A stretch of DNA of 64,000 bases. Source: Halopenitus persicus. GTDB taxonomy: Archaea; Halobacteriota; Halobacteria; Halobacteriales; Haloferacaceae. The stretch is taken from positions 38,058 to 102,057 of the forward strand of contig NZ_FNPC01000010.1 in the NCBI RefSeq assembly GCF_900107205.1, written 5' to 3'. The notes beneath the pieces are model-generated. The model had not been told where the DNA came from, did no database searches, and saw only the letters and a list, made by a program, of their open reading frames with translations. A program made the position numbers and the translations under genes. Shown here one piece after another: positions 55,569-63,047 of this stretch (the first letter of the stretch is position 1; each line of letters starts with the position of its first letter).

Positions 55569-56022
55569 GGGACTGTTGAGACCCTGTTCGGTTTCTGAAT
55601 TGCTCGATACCCAATCGACCGAGAGACCCGACGGCAAAGCCAACGGTACCGATGATGAGGCTTGCAACGCCGAGCACCGCTAGTCCGACCGGATCAAAGA
55701 GGAACGCGAGTTTCCCGCCGAGCGAGTGGCTCGAAAGCCCCAAGAACGCCCACTCGGCTTGAAATCCGATGTAGGCTGCGAACAGGCTGACCCACGCCAC
55801 GAGCAACCCACTCCGTCGAGCGCCGACACCAACGGCGACGACGAATCCGACGAGTGTCGCCGCCCCCGGCAGGACAATCACACCACCAGACACCTGAAAG
55901 ACATCAAGCGCGTACGCCCCGAACGTCCCAACGAGAACTAAGAGGGCAATGAGTACGTCGACCGTCCACTGGAAGCGGCTTCGGGAGCGACCGACGAGTA
56001 CTGTGCGGAGACCTGGAATCAT
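55561..56022 (-). CDS. Four-TM membrane protein
   Basis: 153 residues. Helices at about 21-40, 45-65, 70-88 and 108-130. No family recognised. First gene of a two-gene operon with the DUF3784-like gene. Composition is GC-richer than in neighbouring cassettes, so it may be older resident or separately acquired DNA. Confidence 0.65.
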   Translation of the reverse strand: MIPGLRTVLVGRSRSRFQWTVDVLIALLVLVGTFGAYALDVFQVSGGVIVLPGAATLVGFVVAVGVGARRSGLLVAWVSLFAAYIGFQAEWAFLGLSSHSLGGKLAFLFDPVGLAVLGVASLIIGTVGFAVGSLGRLGIEQFRNRTGSQQSHE

Positions 56023-56188
56023 ATCTCTATTCTACGACTGTATCACAGAATACTGTTCACGTTCGATAACTCTACTGTAGGAGCACTCCGTATAAGAAAC
56101 TCATACCCCACGGGCGTCGGACTCTCTATCGAAAATTACACTAATAACCACGAACCCGACGAAGATTGAAGGGTATAGAGGGAAAATT

Positions 56189-56701
56189 GGCGCTATTGAA
56201 GTCCTCAACAGAGGACACGTTCTGACCCGGCTGTGGTCAATACAGGGGACTCACGAATCGTTCAGTATCGGTGAGAAGTTATCGCTTGGTACTATCCGAC
56301 CAGAGACCAAATCCCAGCTACAACGCCGATCACCGCCATAGAGACCATAAACCACACTAACCTATCGTCAGGGACGGTATCGATGGAGTTCGACGAGATG
56401 AATACCTCGTAGACTACTCCCACAATTATTCCGATTCCGCCAATTGAGAGCAGTACTGGGATGAGAGCTATACTTCCAGAGACGACGCTAGAAAGACCCA
56501 TCGTTCCGAGAATAGCTCCACAGACGGCTAACGATATATAATAGAGACGTACTTTATTCATTATCTATAACCCTCGTCCTTATCGGCATATATTTTCTTC
56601 GACGAGGAACGCGACGAGCAGGACGCTGATAAATTCGCTCTCTTCAGCAACCGACTATTTCAGCTGAGAACATATCTAAAGAATAGGATTTCAGCAGAGC
56701 C
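56189..56701. mobile_element. TIR-flanked cassette 2 with 8-bp target duplication
   Basis: 513 bp between GGCGCTATTGAAGTCCT (56189-56205) and AGGATTTCAGCAGAGCC (56685-56701). Flanks GGAAAATT (56181-56188) and GGAAGATT (56702-56709) differ at one of eight bases, the size of an IS6-family target duplication. Contains one three-TM protein gene and the long right end (56655-56701). Confidence 0.75.
56292..56561 (-). CDS. Three-TM membrane protein of cassette 2
   Basis: 89 residues. Helices LYYISLAVCGAILGTMGL, SIALIPVLLSIGGIGIIVGV and LVWFMVSMAVIGVVAGIW. Compact, no loops with recognisable motifs. Sole gene in the cassette. No family recognised. Confidence 0.6.
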   Translation of the reverse strand: MNKVRLYYISLAVCGAILGTMGLSSVVSGSIALIPVLLSIGGIGIIVGVVYEVFISSNSIDTVPDDRLVWFMVSMAVIGVVAGIWSLVG

Positions 56702-56709
56702 GGAAGATT

Positions 56710-57113
56710 GGCTCTGTTGAAATCCTCACAAGAGGACTGGTTTCGGGCGTCGTGCAAAGTTGGAAGCTACATAGGACTCGTATACATTCTCTGGCACTAG
56801 GTCCTAACCGATACGAATTTGAAGATTCGCCGAACAATCTCGTTTATGGAGTTACGAAAGTTGGTCTCCGATCACCTTCCAAACGCCGTAGTTGCTGCGA
56901 CCATTTTCACGCTCTACAATACCTACACGGGCGAGATCGCTGACCCAGTCACGATTGGTGTCGAATTTATTTCCTACGTTATTGCAATCTTCATCGGATT
57001 TATCGTTATTACTCCAGTTTTGAACAAGGCATTCAGTATTGTTACAACATGATGGGACTGTACTGAACCGAGCCGGGGCAAATGTAGCACCTGCTAAGAA
57101 TTTCAATAAAGCA
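56710..57113. mobile_element. TIR-flanked cassette 3
   Basis: Starts with the consensus GGCTCTGTTGAAATCCT (56710-56726), directly after the shared 8-mer GGAAGATT, and ends with the variant AGAATTTCAATAAAGCA (57097-57113, 13/17). About 404 bp with one small membrane gene. The type-2 right end (from 57059) is also present at 61709-61765. Confidence 0.55.
56846..57052 (+). CDS. Small two-TM membrane protein of cassette 3
   Basis: 68 residues from the ATG at 56846. Segments LPNAVVAATIFTLYNTYTG and VEFISYVIAIFIGFIVITPV. No family recognised. Sole gene in the cassette, reading towards its right end. Confidence 0.55.
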   Translation: MELRKLVSDHLPNAVVAATIFTLYNTYTGEIADPVTIGVEFISYVIAIFIGFIVITPVLNKAFSIVTT

Positions 57114-57665
57114 GCTCTATTGAAATCCTCTGCCGGTGAACCTACAACTAATCTGCGGTCAATACAGACAATCTATATAAATCTAAGCGGCGAATCGAGT
57201 TCTGGATGACTGCCCTCCACACCCTTCGGAAACGGATCCGTCCGGCGGCACTGCTGGTTATGTCTACCCTCATTGTGGCGGCTACCTATTTCGAGTTTGT
57301 GTACTACAACTCCCCGACGCTGTATTCCGTCGCTCTCTGGATAATCGTCGTTCCGATGCTGTTGGCGTCAACGGTGACTGGAGTTCGAAGCCATCCACTC
57401 TACCAGCCACTCGTGTATGGTGGGTTCATCGTGATCGGGACACTACAGTATCTGGACGGAGAGTGGTTCCTGCTCGCCGTTCTGTTCGTCCTCGGCGGAG
57501 TTCTCGGTCTTGCTGTCGAACTTCGCAACCAAACCAATGTCACGCGTTCAGGCTACCAGCAGTAACGCTGTACGTTCTCACACCGAGAAACACTAGAAGA
57601 GCAGTATTTAGTGAACAGCTGTTTCAGACGAGAATGTGTCTGAAGGATAGGATTTCAACGGAGTC
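57113..57665. mobile_element. TIR-flanked cassette 4
   Basis: 553 bp from AGCTCTATTGAAATCCT (57113-57129) to AGGATTTCAACGGAGTC (57649-57665; 15/17 to consensus). Abuts cassette 3. The long right end (from 57618) runs into the truncated nuclease gene. No clear target duplication. One gene inside. Confidence 0.55.
57206..57565 (+). CDS. Four-TM membrane protein of cassette 4
   Basis: 119 residues. Helices at about 13-31, 37-57, 67-82 and 87-105 with short loops. No family recognised. Sole gene in the cassette, reading towards the right end. Confidence 0.6.
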   Translation: MTALHTLRKRIRPAALLVMSTLIVAATYFEFVYYNSPTLYSVALWIIVVPMLLASTVTGVRSHPLYQPLVYGGFIVIGTLQYLDGEWFLLAVLFVLGGVLGLAVELRNQTNVTRSGYQQ

Positions 57666-58308
57666 ACTAGACCAATTTGAACGGACGATCGGTGTTGAAC
57701 TCTGGAACCTACAACCAGAAGTACGATACGACGGCGAGTACGGCGGCTACCGAGCTGACATCATCGCACGCGGATACGACGGTGACCAATTCGTTGACGT
57801 GATAGTCGAAGCCAAGTTCGACCGCAACAAAGGAAGCGCCCTGAACCACCTGAGAATGCTATTCCTCTATGGCAACCTCGCTGACGCAGATGTGCTCGTC
57901 TGGTTGACGGATGCCGAGCTAGACTCACGTATCTACGAAACTGTGGCGTGGCTCGCACCCCAGACAACTGGACTAGATCTCAAAGTCGTCGAAACCAGTG
58001 TTCGAATTTCCGCAGGTGACCTCAGCTCTCTCAGATTCAATCGTGATGTCCCCGATACGACTGCCCACTCAGACGACGAATCGACGCTCCGCCAACACCA
58101 GCGACGTTACTGGGCGGAACTCATCGACGAGTACCCACGAGACGTGCTTGATCTGAATGTTCAACCAAGCGCCGATACAGTTCACAAACAAGGCCGTACA
58201 ATCCCAGTCAAGGGCGTTCTTCCCGAACTCGTCGTTCGTCAGAAAGCACATCTAAAGTTCGCACTCGATTCCAGCAATCGGCCCCACCGACACTCCATCA
58301 ACGCCTAG
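57634..58308 (+). pseudogene. Truncated PD-(D/E)XK nuclease-like gene (DUF4268-type)
   Basis: 224 codons. The first codons (MCLKDRISTES) are encoded by the cassette end, so the true N-terminus is lost. Then comes the nuclease core YGGYRADIIARGYDGDQF with DVIVEAKFDRNKGSALNH (D...ExK), and RRYWAELIDEYPRDVLDL like the second domain of DUF4268 proteins. The stop at 58308 also looks secondary: the next frame continues TLHQRLADDRDDIEPNV to about 58371, as expected of the original C-terminus. Most likely a dead gene interrupted by the mobile cassette; a live short protein cannot be excluded. Confidence 0.6.
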
Positions 58309-58458
58309 CAGACGACCGAGATGACATCGAACCTAACGTCACATCAACCGGAATATGGAACATCGGATAATCTCGAACATCAGTGCTTGTCATAGCCGGA
58401 TGCAAATCCTGCTGATACTGCGATCCGCGTCTACTTCCTAACGGCTATTTGAAACCTC

Positions 58459-59034
58459 TTAGATCAGGCTTTGCTCTCCCAGTTTGACGGTGATCTCCGG
58501 TGAGAATGAATCCCATTCCTCGTTCTCTTCTGTTGTATATTCAAGAATCGGTGGCTCGAATCTACCCCGGACGTACATAGTTCCAGTTTCGATGATGTCG
58601 GAGCCGTGTACGTCGTACGTTTCTGTGACCGTCTCACCCGCATCGAGCGTTCGTACGAGCGGTGTTGACTCAACTCCATAACTCTGTCTTGACTCAGCAT
58701 CAACGTACCGGCTTTCTTCATATCGATCGGTCCAGAGTATCGTCCCTGATCCGCCGTCTTGCGTGTCAAGCGATGGGACGAGTTCCAAGAGACCAAACGG
58801 CCAAATCCCCGTATTCCGGATCTCGATAGGGGACTCCTGTTTGTTCGTCACGCTGAACGCCATTTGTGCCGGATGTTCAATAACGGCATTCGGTTCGACG
58901 ATCTCTATCGAAATGCCGAGTGGCGTAGTCGTTTCTGCGTTCACGTCCGTGATAGTGTACTCTGTCGCGCCGAGACACCCTGTGAGGCTAACCATCGACG
59001 CACTTGTAACGCTGAGAAGCGTTCGTCGCTTCAT
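58459..59034 (-). CDS. Lipoprotein linked to ABC exporter
   Basis: 191 residues. N-terminus MKRRTLLSVTSASMVSLTGC has twin arginines and a lipobox with Cys20, so it is a Tat-type lipoprotein outside the cell. The body is a single beta-rich domain (CARDB/DUF-type, with DAGETVTETYDV). ATGA overlap with the ATPase gene makes it the third gene of the operon, possibly a substrate or accessory of the exporter. Confidence 0.75.
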   Translation of the reverse strand: MKRRTLLSVTSASMVSLTGCLGATEYTITDVNAETTTPLGISIEIVEPNAVIEHPAQMAFSVTNKQESPIEIRNTGIWPFGLLELVPSLDTQDGGSGTILWTDRYEESRYVDAESRQSYGVESTPLVRTLDAGETVTETYDVHGSDIIETGTMYVRGRFEPPILEYTTEENEEWDSFSPEITVKLGEQSLI

Positions 59035-59792
59035 TGTGTGGTCTCCGAAGAGGGCTCGTCGGATTGTCCAGACCCGCCCGTCACTGCGACGAATATCTCT
59101 TCAACTGTCGCATCGGAGCCGACGGGTGTTTCCGCACGCAGGGAATCGATTGTCCCTTCGACCACGCGGCGTCCCTCGTGAAGGATCCCGATCCGATCAC
59201 ACACAAGCTCAACTTGCCCGAGTACGTGGCTGGAGAAAAAGACAGCAGCACCGCGGTCGTTCTCCTCATGAACGATTTCTCGAACGGTACGAACGCCATG
59301 CGGGTCCAACCCAGTAAACGGTTCGTCCAACACGAGCAGATCAGGGTCACCGACAAGGGCCATCGCAAGCGCCAGTCGTTGTTCCATCCCCTGCGAGAAC
59401 GTCCCGACTGACTGCCCGTCAACATCGTTTAGTCCAACCCGGTCTAACAGCGCCGCTGGTGACTCACTGACTCGTTTCGTGTCAATAACCAATTCAAGAT
59501 GTTGACGCGCAGAAAGCCTATCGTAGAGACTGTACCGATCTGGAAGAATACCGACGCGGGAATGAACGTCGATGACATCGCGTTGTGGGTCTTGGCCGAG
59601 AACGCTAATTGAGCCTGTCGTCGGACGAATATAGTCCATCAGCATCCCGATCGTCGTTGACTTCCCTGCGCCATTCGGTCCGAGGAACCCGTAGATTTCA
59701 TCGCTTGCAACGGTCAGTGTGAGATCGTCAACGGCTGTTGTTGACCCGTACTGCTTCGTCAGTCCCTCGATCAGTATCGCAGGATCACTCAC
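59031..59792 (-). CDS. ABC transporter ATP-binding protein
   Basis: 253 residues from a GTG at 59792. Walker A GPNGAGKST, signature FSQGMEQRLALAMALV, Walker B LLVLDEPFTGLDPHG, H-loop FFSSHVLGQ. CcmA/NosF-like ATPases drive ABC-2 exporters. GTGA overlap with the permease gene upstream. Substrate unknown. Confidence 0.92.
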   Translation of the reverse strand: MSDPAILIEGLTKQYGSTTAVDDLTLTVASDEIYGFLGPNGAGKSTTIGMLMDYIRPTTGSISVLGQDPQRDVIDVHSRVGILPDRYSLYDRLSARQHLELVIDTKRVSESPAALLDRVGLNDVDGQSVGTFSQGMEQRLALAMALVGDPDLLVLDEPFTGLDPHGVRTVREIVHEENDRGAAVFFSSHVLGQVELVCDRIGILHEGRRVVEGTIDSLRAETPVGSDATVEEIFVAVTGGSGQSDEPSSETTQ

Positions 59793-60679
59793 ACAGCATC
59801 ACCCCGGGAGAAGTAATATCGAGCGAATCCCAATGGCACGACTGCCCACACGAGTAGAATGAGTAGCCCAACTGCTTCGTTGAGATACAGTGGTGCTGTC
59901 CCAGGCGCGAACGTCGCTTCAACGACGTACGCATTCGTCTGTGTCTGCGGCTCCAGTTTTGTGAGGACGTGACTGTACGTGTTGGCGGAATTCCCGACAC
60001 CGAGCAGCCAGTTTGAGACAACACGATACGCGCCGTCAGGAGACAAGCGAAGCAGCAAAAACAGCGGGCCGGACGCTGGCGGTTCATACGGATTGACGGG
60101 CGTGCCAGTCACCTGCGTGAAAAGAGCCGTACTGATCTGCGTCCAGAACAACACTAGTGGCAGAAATATCACGCCGAACACAGTCCCGGCAGCTGTGACT
60201 GTTCGCTTAGCGACAGCCGATACTGCCGTCCCAATCGACACGAGAACTCCGACGTACACAATCGTGCTGAGAACCATCCCAAGGAACAAGATTGGATTGA
60301 ACACGCCGTGATCAACCAATCCGAGAATACCGAGAACAAGGCACGCGACCGCGACGGGGCCAGCGATACCAGCTGTTCGTCCGGCCACTTTCCCAAGAAG
60401 AATGTCTGTTCTCGTCAGCGGAAGTCCAAGTATGAATTTCACGCTTCCAGAGGTGCGTTCACCGACGATCGACTGATAAGTTAAAAGAAGCACTCCTAAC
60501 GGAAGGAGCACTGTCCCGGCGATCTGGACGTACCCGGCAGTAATATTCGCACCGAGACCATCCCACCCAATATAGCTGGGCCGATACCCCCAAAGAACCA
60601 TAAGCACGGCAAGTAGCCAGACGCCTTTCGACGTTACAACTGTTCGTGCTTCTTTGCGTGCAAGCGGGGACCAACGCAT
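59789..60679 (-). CDS. ABC-2-type permease
   Basis: 296 residues, six TM helices. LARKEARTVVTSKGVWLLAV start, the SIVGERTSGSVKFILGLPLTRTDILLGK loop typical of NosY-like ABC-2 permeases (contacts the ATPase), and ARYYFSRGDAV end. First gene of the operon permease-ATPase-lipoprotein. Starts at the ATG 60679. Confidence 0.88.
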   Translation of the reverse strand: MRWSPLARKEARTVVTSKGVWLLAVLMVLWGYRPSYIGWDGLGANITAGYVQIAGTVLLPLGVLLLTYQSIVGERTSGSVKFILGLPLTRTDILLGKVAGRTAGIAGPVAVACLVLGILGLVDHGVFNPILFLGMVLSTIVYVGVLVSIGTAVSAVAKRTVTAAGTVFGVIFLPLVLFWTQISTALFTQVTGTPVNPYEPPASGPLFLLLRLSPDGAYRVVSNWLLGVGNSANTYSHVLTKLEPQTQTNAYVVEATFAPGTAPLYLNEAVGLLILLVWAVVPLGFARYYFSRGDAV

Positions 60680-61013
60680 TAAACCGACATCCCCAGCCGT
60701 CCCCCTTAGGTGTTCTGTAGATTAGATCTCATCTTTCACCCATCCAGTGAACCGCCTTGAAGTCAATCCCCGAGGCGCTCATCTTGCTCATCTATCGAAA
60801 CCATCACGCAGATCCCGCTGTTACATAGTCTCTCATTCCCCGGTACTTGGCCAGTACTATAACGAGCTAGACCTGTCTGTACTGAGTGAGTACCTTCCGG
60901 ATCTGTTGAAATCCTATCCTTCAGATCTGCTATGGACTGAAACATCCGTTCGCTTAAGCCTGCATAGATAACGTCCCCGACTACCGAAACTGGCGAGAAT
61001 GTCAACCGAAATT
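60680..61013. other. Gap holding a solo cassette end
   Basis: About 330 bp without a gene. It contains the inverted long terminal repeat (60899-60944). The rest is low-information AT-rich sequence. Confidence 0.4.
60899..60944 (-). repeat. Long terminal repeat (left-facing), copy 5
   Basis: GGATCTGTTGAAATCCT at 60899-60915 (16/17) followed by ATCCTTCAGATCTGCTATGG and ACTGAAACA, the inverted form of the 48-bp end. Its nearest inverted partner is 61749-61765, which would give an 867-bp unit; no target duplication is seen. Confidence 0.6.
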
Positions 61014-61214
61014 TTATGCGTTTGAGTGCGGCTCCGGTTCACGGTTTTTCGTATATCCAACAAAACCTGCTGAGATAAGGATAGCTACGAATAAGGACAT
61101 AACACCAAGGTGCATCAGGGAATCATTATTGGATGTATACCCGACTAACGCCACGAGATAGGTAATTATCAATAGACAAATCACCCCGAGACGGATTTTG
61201 GGTAAGTTTTCCAT
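61014..61214 (-). CDS. Small two-TM membrane protein
   Basis: 66 residues from the ATG at 61214; CTTATTTAT (minus strand, about 61239-61247) is 27-30 nt upstream. Helices IRLGVICLLIITYLVALVGY and MHLGVMSLFVAILISAGFVG. No family recognised. It lies between two solo ends. Confidence 0.6.
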   Translation of the reverse strand: MENLPKIRLGVICLLIITYLVALVGYTSNNDSLMHLGVMSLFVAILISAGFVGYTKNREPEPHSNA

Positions 61215-61331
61215 AGTCACTGCTAAATCCTCAACCATAAATAAGTTCACTCCATTGGCATCACCTGTACTGACCGCTGTCCGCGGAGCAGCATCGTCAC
61301 AACTTTGAGAATTGCGTCGGAAACCCAATTG

Positions 61332-61613
61332 ATGCCCTCCAACAAAGCGACAGCCGCGGCCCCGATAGCAACTGGCGTCCTTCTCGCCGGGACGGCTACA
61401 CGAGAAGTCGCACAGAATGGACTCGAAATCTGGACGACGCTGGCGCTCGCCGGTGGCCTCTCCGCGGTCGCTGTCGGCCTCAGCGTTCTGACCGGCCTCA
61501 GTGGGTTCGACTCCGACGACGCCCTCGATGGACACCACGACCGGACAACAGTCGCGCTCGCAGGCCTCGCGCTGACGAGTATCGCTGTCGGTGCCGGGAT
61601 CGCGCTAGCGTAG
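61332..61613 (+). CDS. Small membrane protein
   Basis: 93 residues from the ATG at 61332. Three weakly hydrophobic segments (AAAPIATGVLLAGTA, WTTLALAGGLSAVAVGLSVL, TVALAGLALTSIAVGAGIAL). No family recognised. Composition is GC-rich, more like the core genome. Confidence 0.55.
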   Translation: MPSNKATAAAPIATGVLLAGTATREVAQNGLEIWTTLALAGGLSAVAVGLSVLTGLSGFDSDDALDGHHDRTTVALAGLALTSIAVGAGIALA

Positions 61614-61708
61614 ACGACGCCAACCGACCCGCGTCCGCGCTACGTCCGATACCCGCTCAACGTATGCTGTCGTTTGGGACACGCAACGGTGCACTCCCAG
61701 CGAATAGC

Positions 61709-61765
61709 CTGTACTGACCGAGGCCGGGCCAGAAGGTAGCACCTGCTGAGAATTTCAATAAAGCC
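61709..61765 (+). repeat. Type-2 cassette end
   Basis: Ends AGAATTTCAATAAAGCC (61749-61765). The preceding CTGTACTGACCGAGGCCGGG and TAGCACCTGCTG also occur at 57059-57096. This shows that at least two related end types exist here. Confidence 0.6.
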
Positions 61766-61780
61766 AACCACATTGAATAT

Positions 61781-61954
61781 ATGGAACAGAAACAGCTGAA
61801 GACGCTTATTGGGGTGGCAATGGTCGGCTTAGGGCTTTTCCAAGCGGGATCGTTCGCCCTACAAAGTGACTGGCTACCGATGGTTTTGGGGCTCCTCTAC
61901 GCAGCTATTGGAACCGCATATCTCTGGGCAGAAGTCTACACTGCCGGTCAGTAA
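61781..61954 (+). CDS. Very small two-TM membrane protein
   Basis: 57 codons from ATG 61781 to TAA 61954. Segments IGVAMVGLGLFQAGSF and WLPMVLGLLYAAIGTAYLW. Starts 16 bp after a cassette end. No family recognised. Confidence 0.55.
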   Translation: MEQKQLKTLIGVAMVGLGLFQAGSFALQSDWLPMVLGLLYAAIGTAYLWAEVYTAGQ

Positions 61955-62013
61955 GCTGCCGAGACAGATCTGCTGACCCGTACAGTTAACCGATTGATAA
62001 GTGATTCAATAGT

Positions 62014-62925
62014 ATGGCTTCGGCCGATACCAGTGATCCGGAGACGCTACTCGCGGATCTTCAATTGACGCGCGGACTTACCATCCAGATGACCGCGCTC
62101 ACCACACTCGGCTTCGTTATTACAGCGGTCGCACTAAGCGGCCTCTACCAAGCCGGTACTGGGCATCCGGCGTCATTCCGGTTCGCATCCGGAATCAGTT
62201 GGTGGACCAACGCCCTTGACGTTCTCATTATTCTGGTATTGGCGACTGTCTTCGTCATTCCTCACGAGTGGCTGCACGGCCTTGCCATCCGGTACTACGG
62301 CGGCGAGGCGAAATACGGCGTCGGGATCGCACATTTCATTCTCCCGTACGCCTACGCCACAACTGACCACGAATTCACTCGTAACCAGTTCATCGTCGTC
62401 CTCATAACGCCACTAGTTGTGCTGACCGCCATCGGTGTCCCGGCGATGCTGGTCTTCGAGTGGGGCTGGCTTATCGTCCCGCTGGCCGCGAACGCCGCTG
62501 GAGCGATTGCTGACCTCTGGATGACGATGACGCTGCTTGCCTATCCCGCGGATGTCCGTCTCGAAGACCATCCCAAGGGGGTTCGGATACTCGGCCGCGA
62601 AAGCGACCGTCGAGGAACGTTGTCGGTGACTGCCGTTGTCTGGGATGCACTCGCCGGCGCAGCCGTCGCCGCTGTCAGCGTATTTCTCTTGTTGGCAGTT
62701 GGCGGTCCGCTTGTCCTAGATGCTTTCGGCGTTGATTCACTCACGATCGGCACGCCCGACACTTTCAGCTTCCTGTTCTCATTCACGTCAACGCCTACCG
62801 AGATCTCGATGAGTGTCGGCTCTGGAGTACTCGGTATTGGGGCAGCCGTCGGGGTGCTATACGCATTTGTGCGGAGCTATCGACGCGCTCGCTCACCTGA
62901 TGAGACATCGACGAAGAATAATTGA
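62014..62925 (+). CDS. DUF3267-like membrane metalloprotease
   Basis: 303 residues, about six TM helices. VIPHEWLHGLAIRYYGGEAK carries an HExxH-type motif (HEWLH) in a TM segment as in DUF3267 proteins related to site-2 proteases; DLWMTMTLLAYP supplies the later aspartate. Predicted zinc-dependent membrane protease; substrate unknown. Monocistronic. Confidence 0.8.
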   Translation: MASADTSDPETLLADLQLTRGLTIQMTALTTLGFVITAVALSGLYQAGTGHPASFRFASGISWWTNALDVLIILVLATVFVIPHEWLHGLAIRYYGGEAKYGVGIAHFILPYAYATTDHEFTRNQFIVVLITPLVVLTAIGVPAMLVFEWGWLIVPLAANAAGAIADLWMTMTLLAYPADVRLEDHPKGVRILGRESDRRGTLSVTAVVWDALAGAAVAAVSVFLLLAVGGPLVLDAFGVDSLTIGTPDTFSFLFSFTSTPTEISMSVGSGVLGIGAAVGVLYAFVRSYRRARSPDETSTKNN

Positions 62926-63047
62926 TCGAGGACGCGCAAGTGGTGAACAACATCGGGATCAAGTCCCGAGGCACTCGTTCTGATTAGTTAGTAGACGCCA
63001 CACATCTATTGTTGGGCGGACTGTTCGTACCACCAGGTAAGAGTCGA

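Noticed and set aside
60763..61005. 80-codon minus-strand frame
   Set aside because: Much of it is translation of the cassette terminal repeat (for example IADLKDRIST), so it is not an independent gene.
62940..62990. Short inverted repeat CGGGATCAAGTCCCG as an RNA gene or IS end
   Set aside because: Only a 5-bp stem with no partner copy or nearby transposase; too weak to call.
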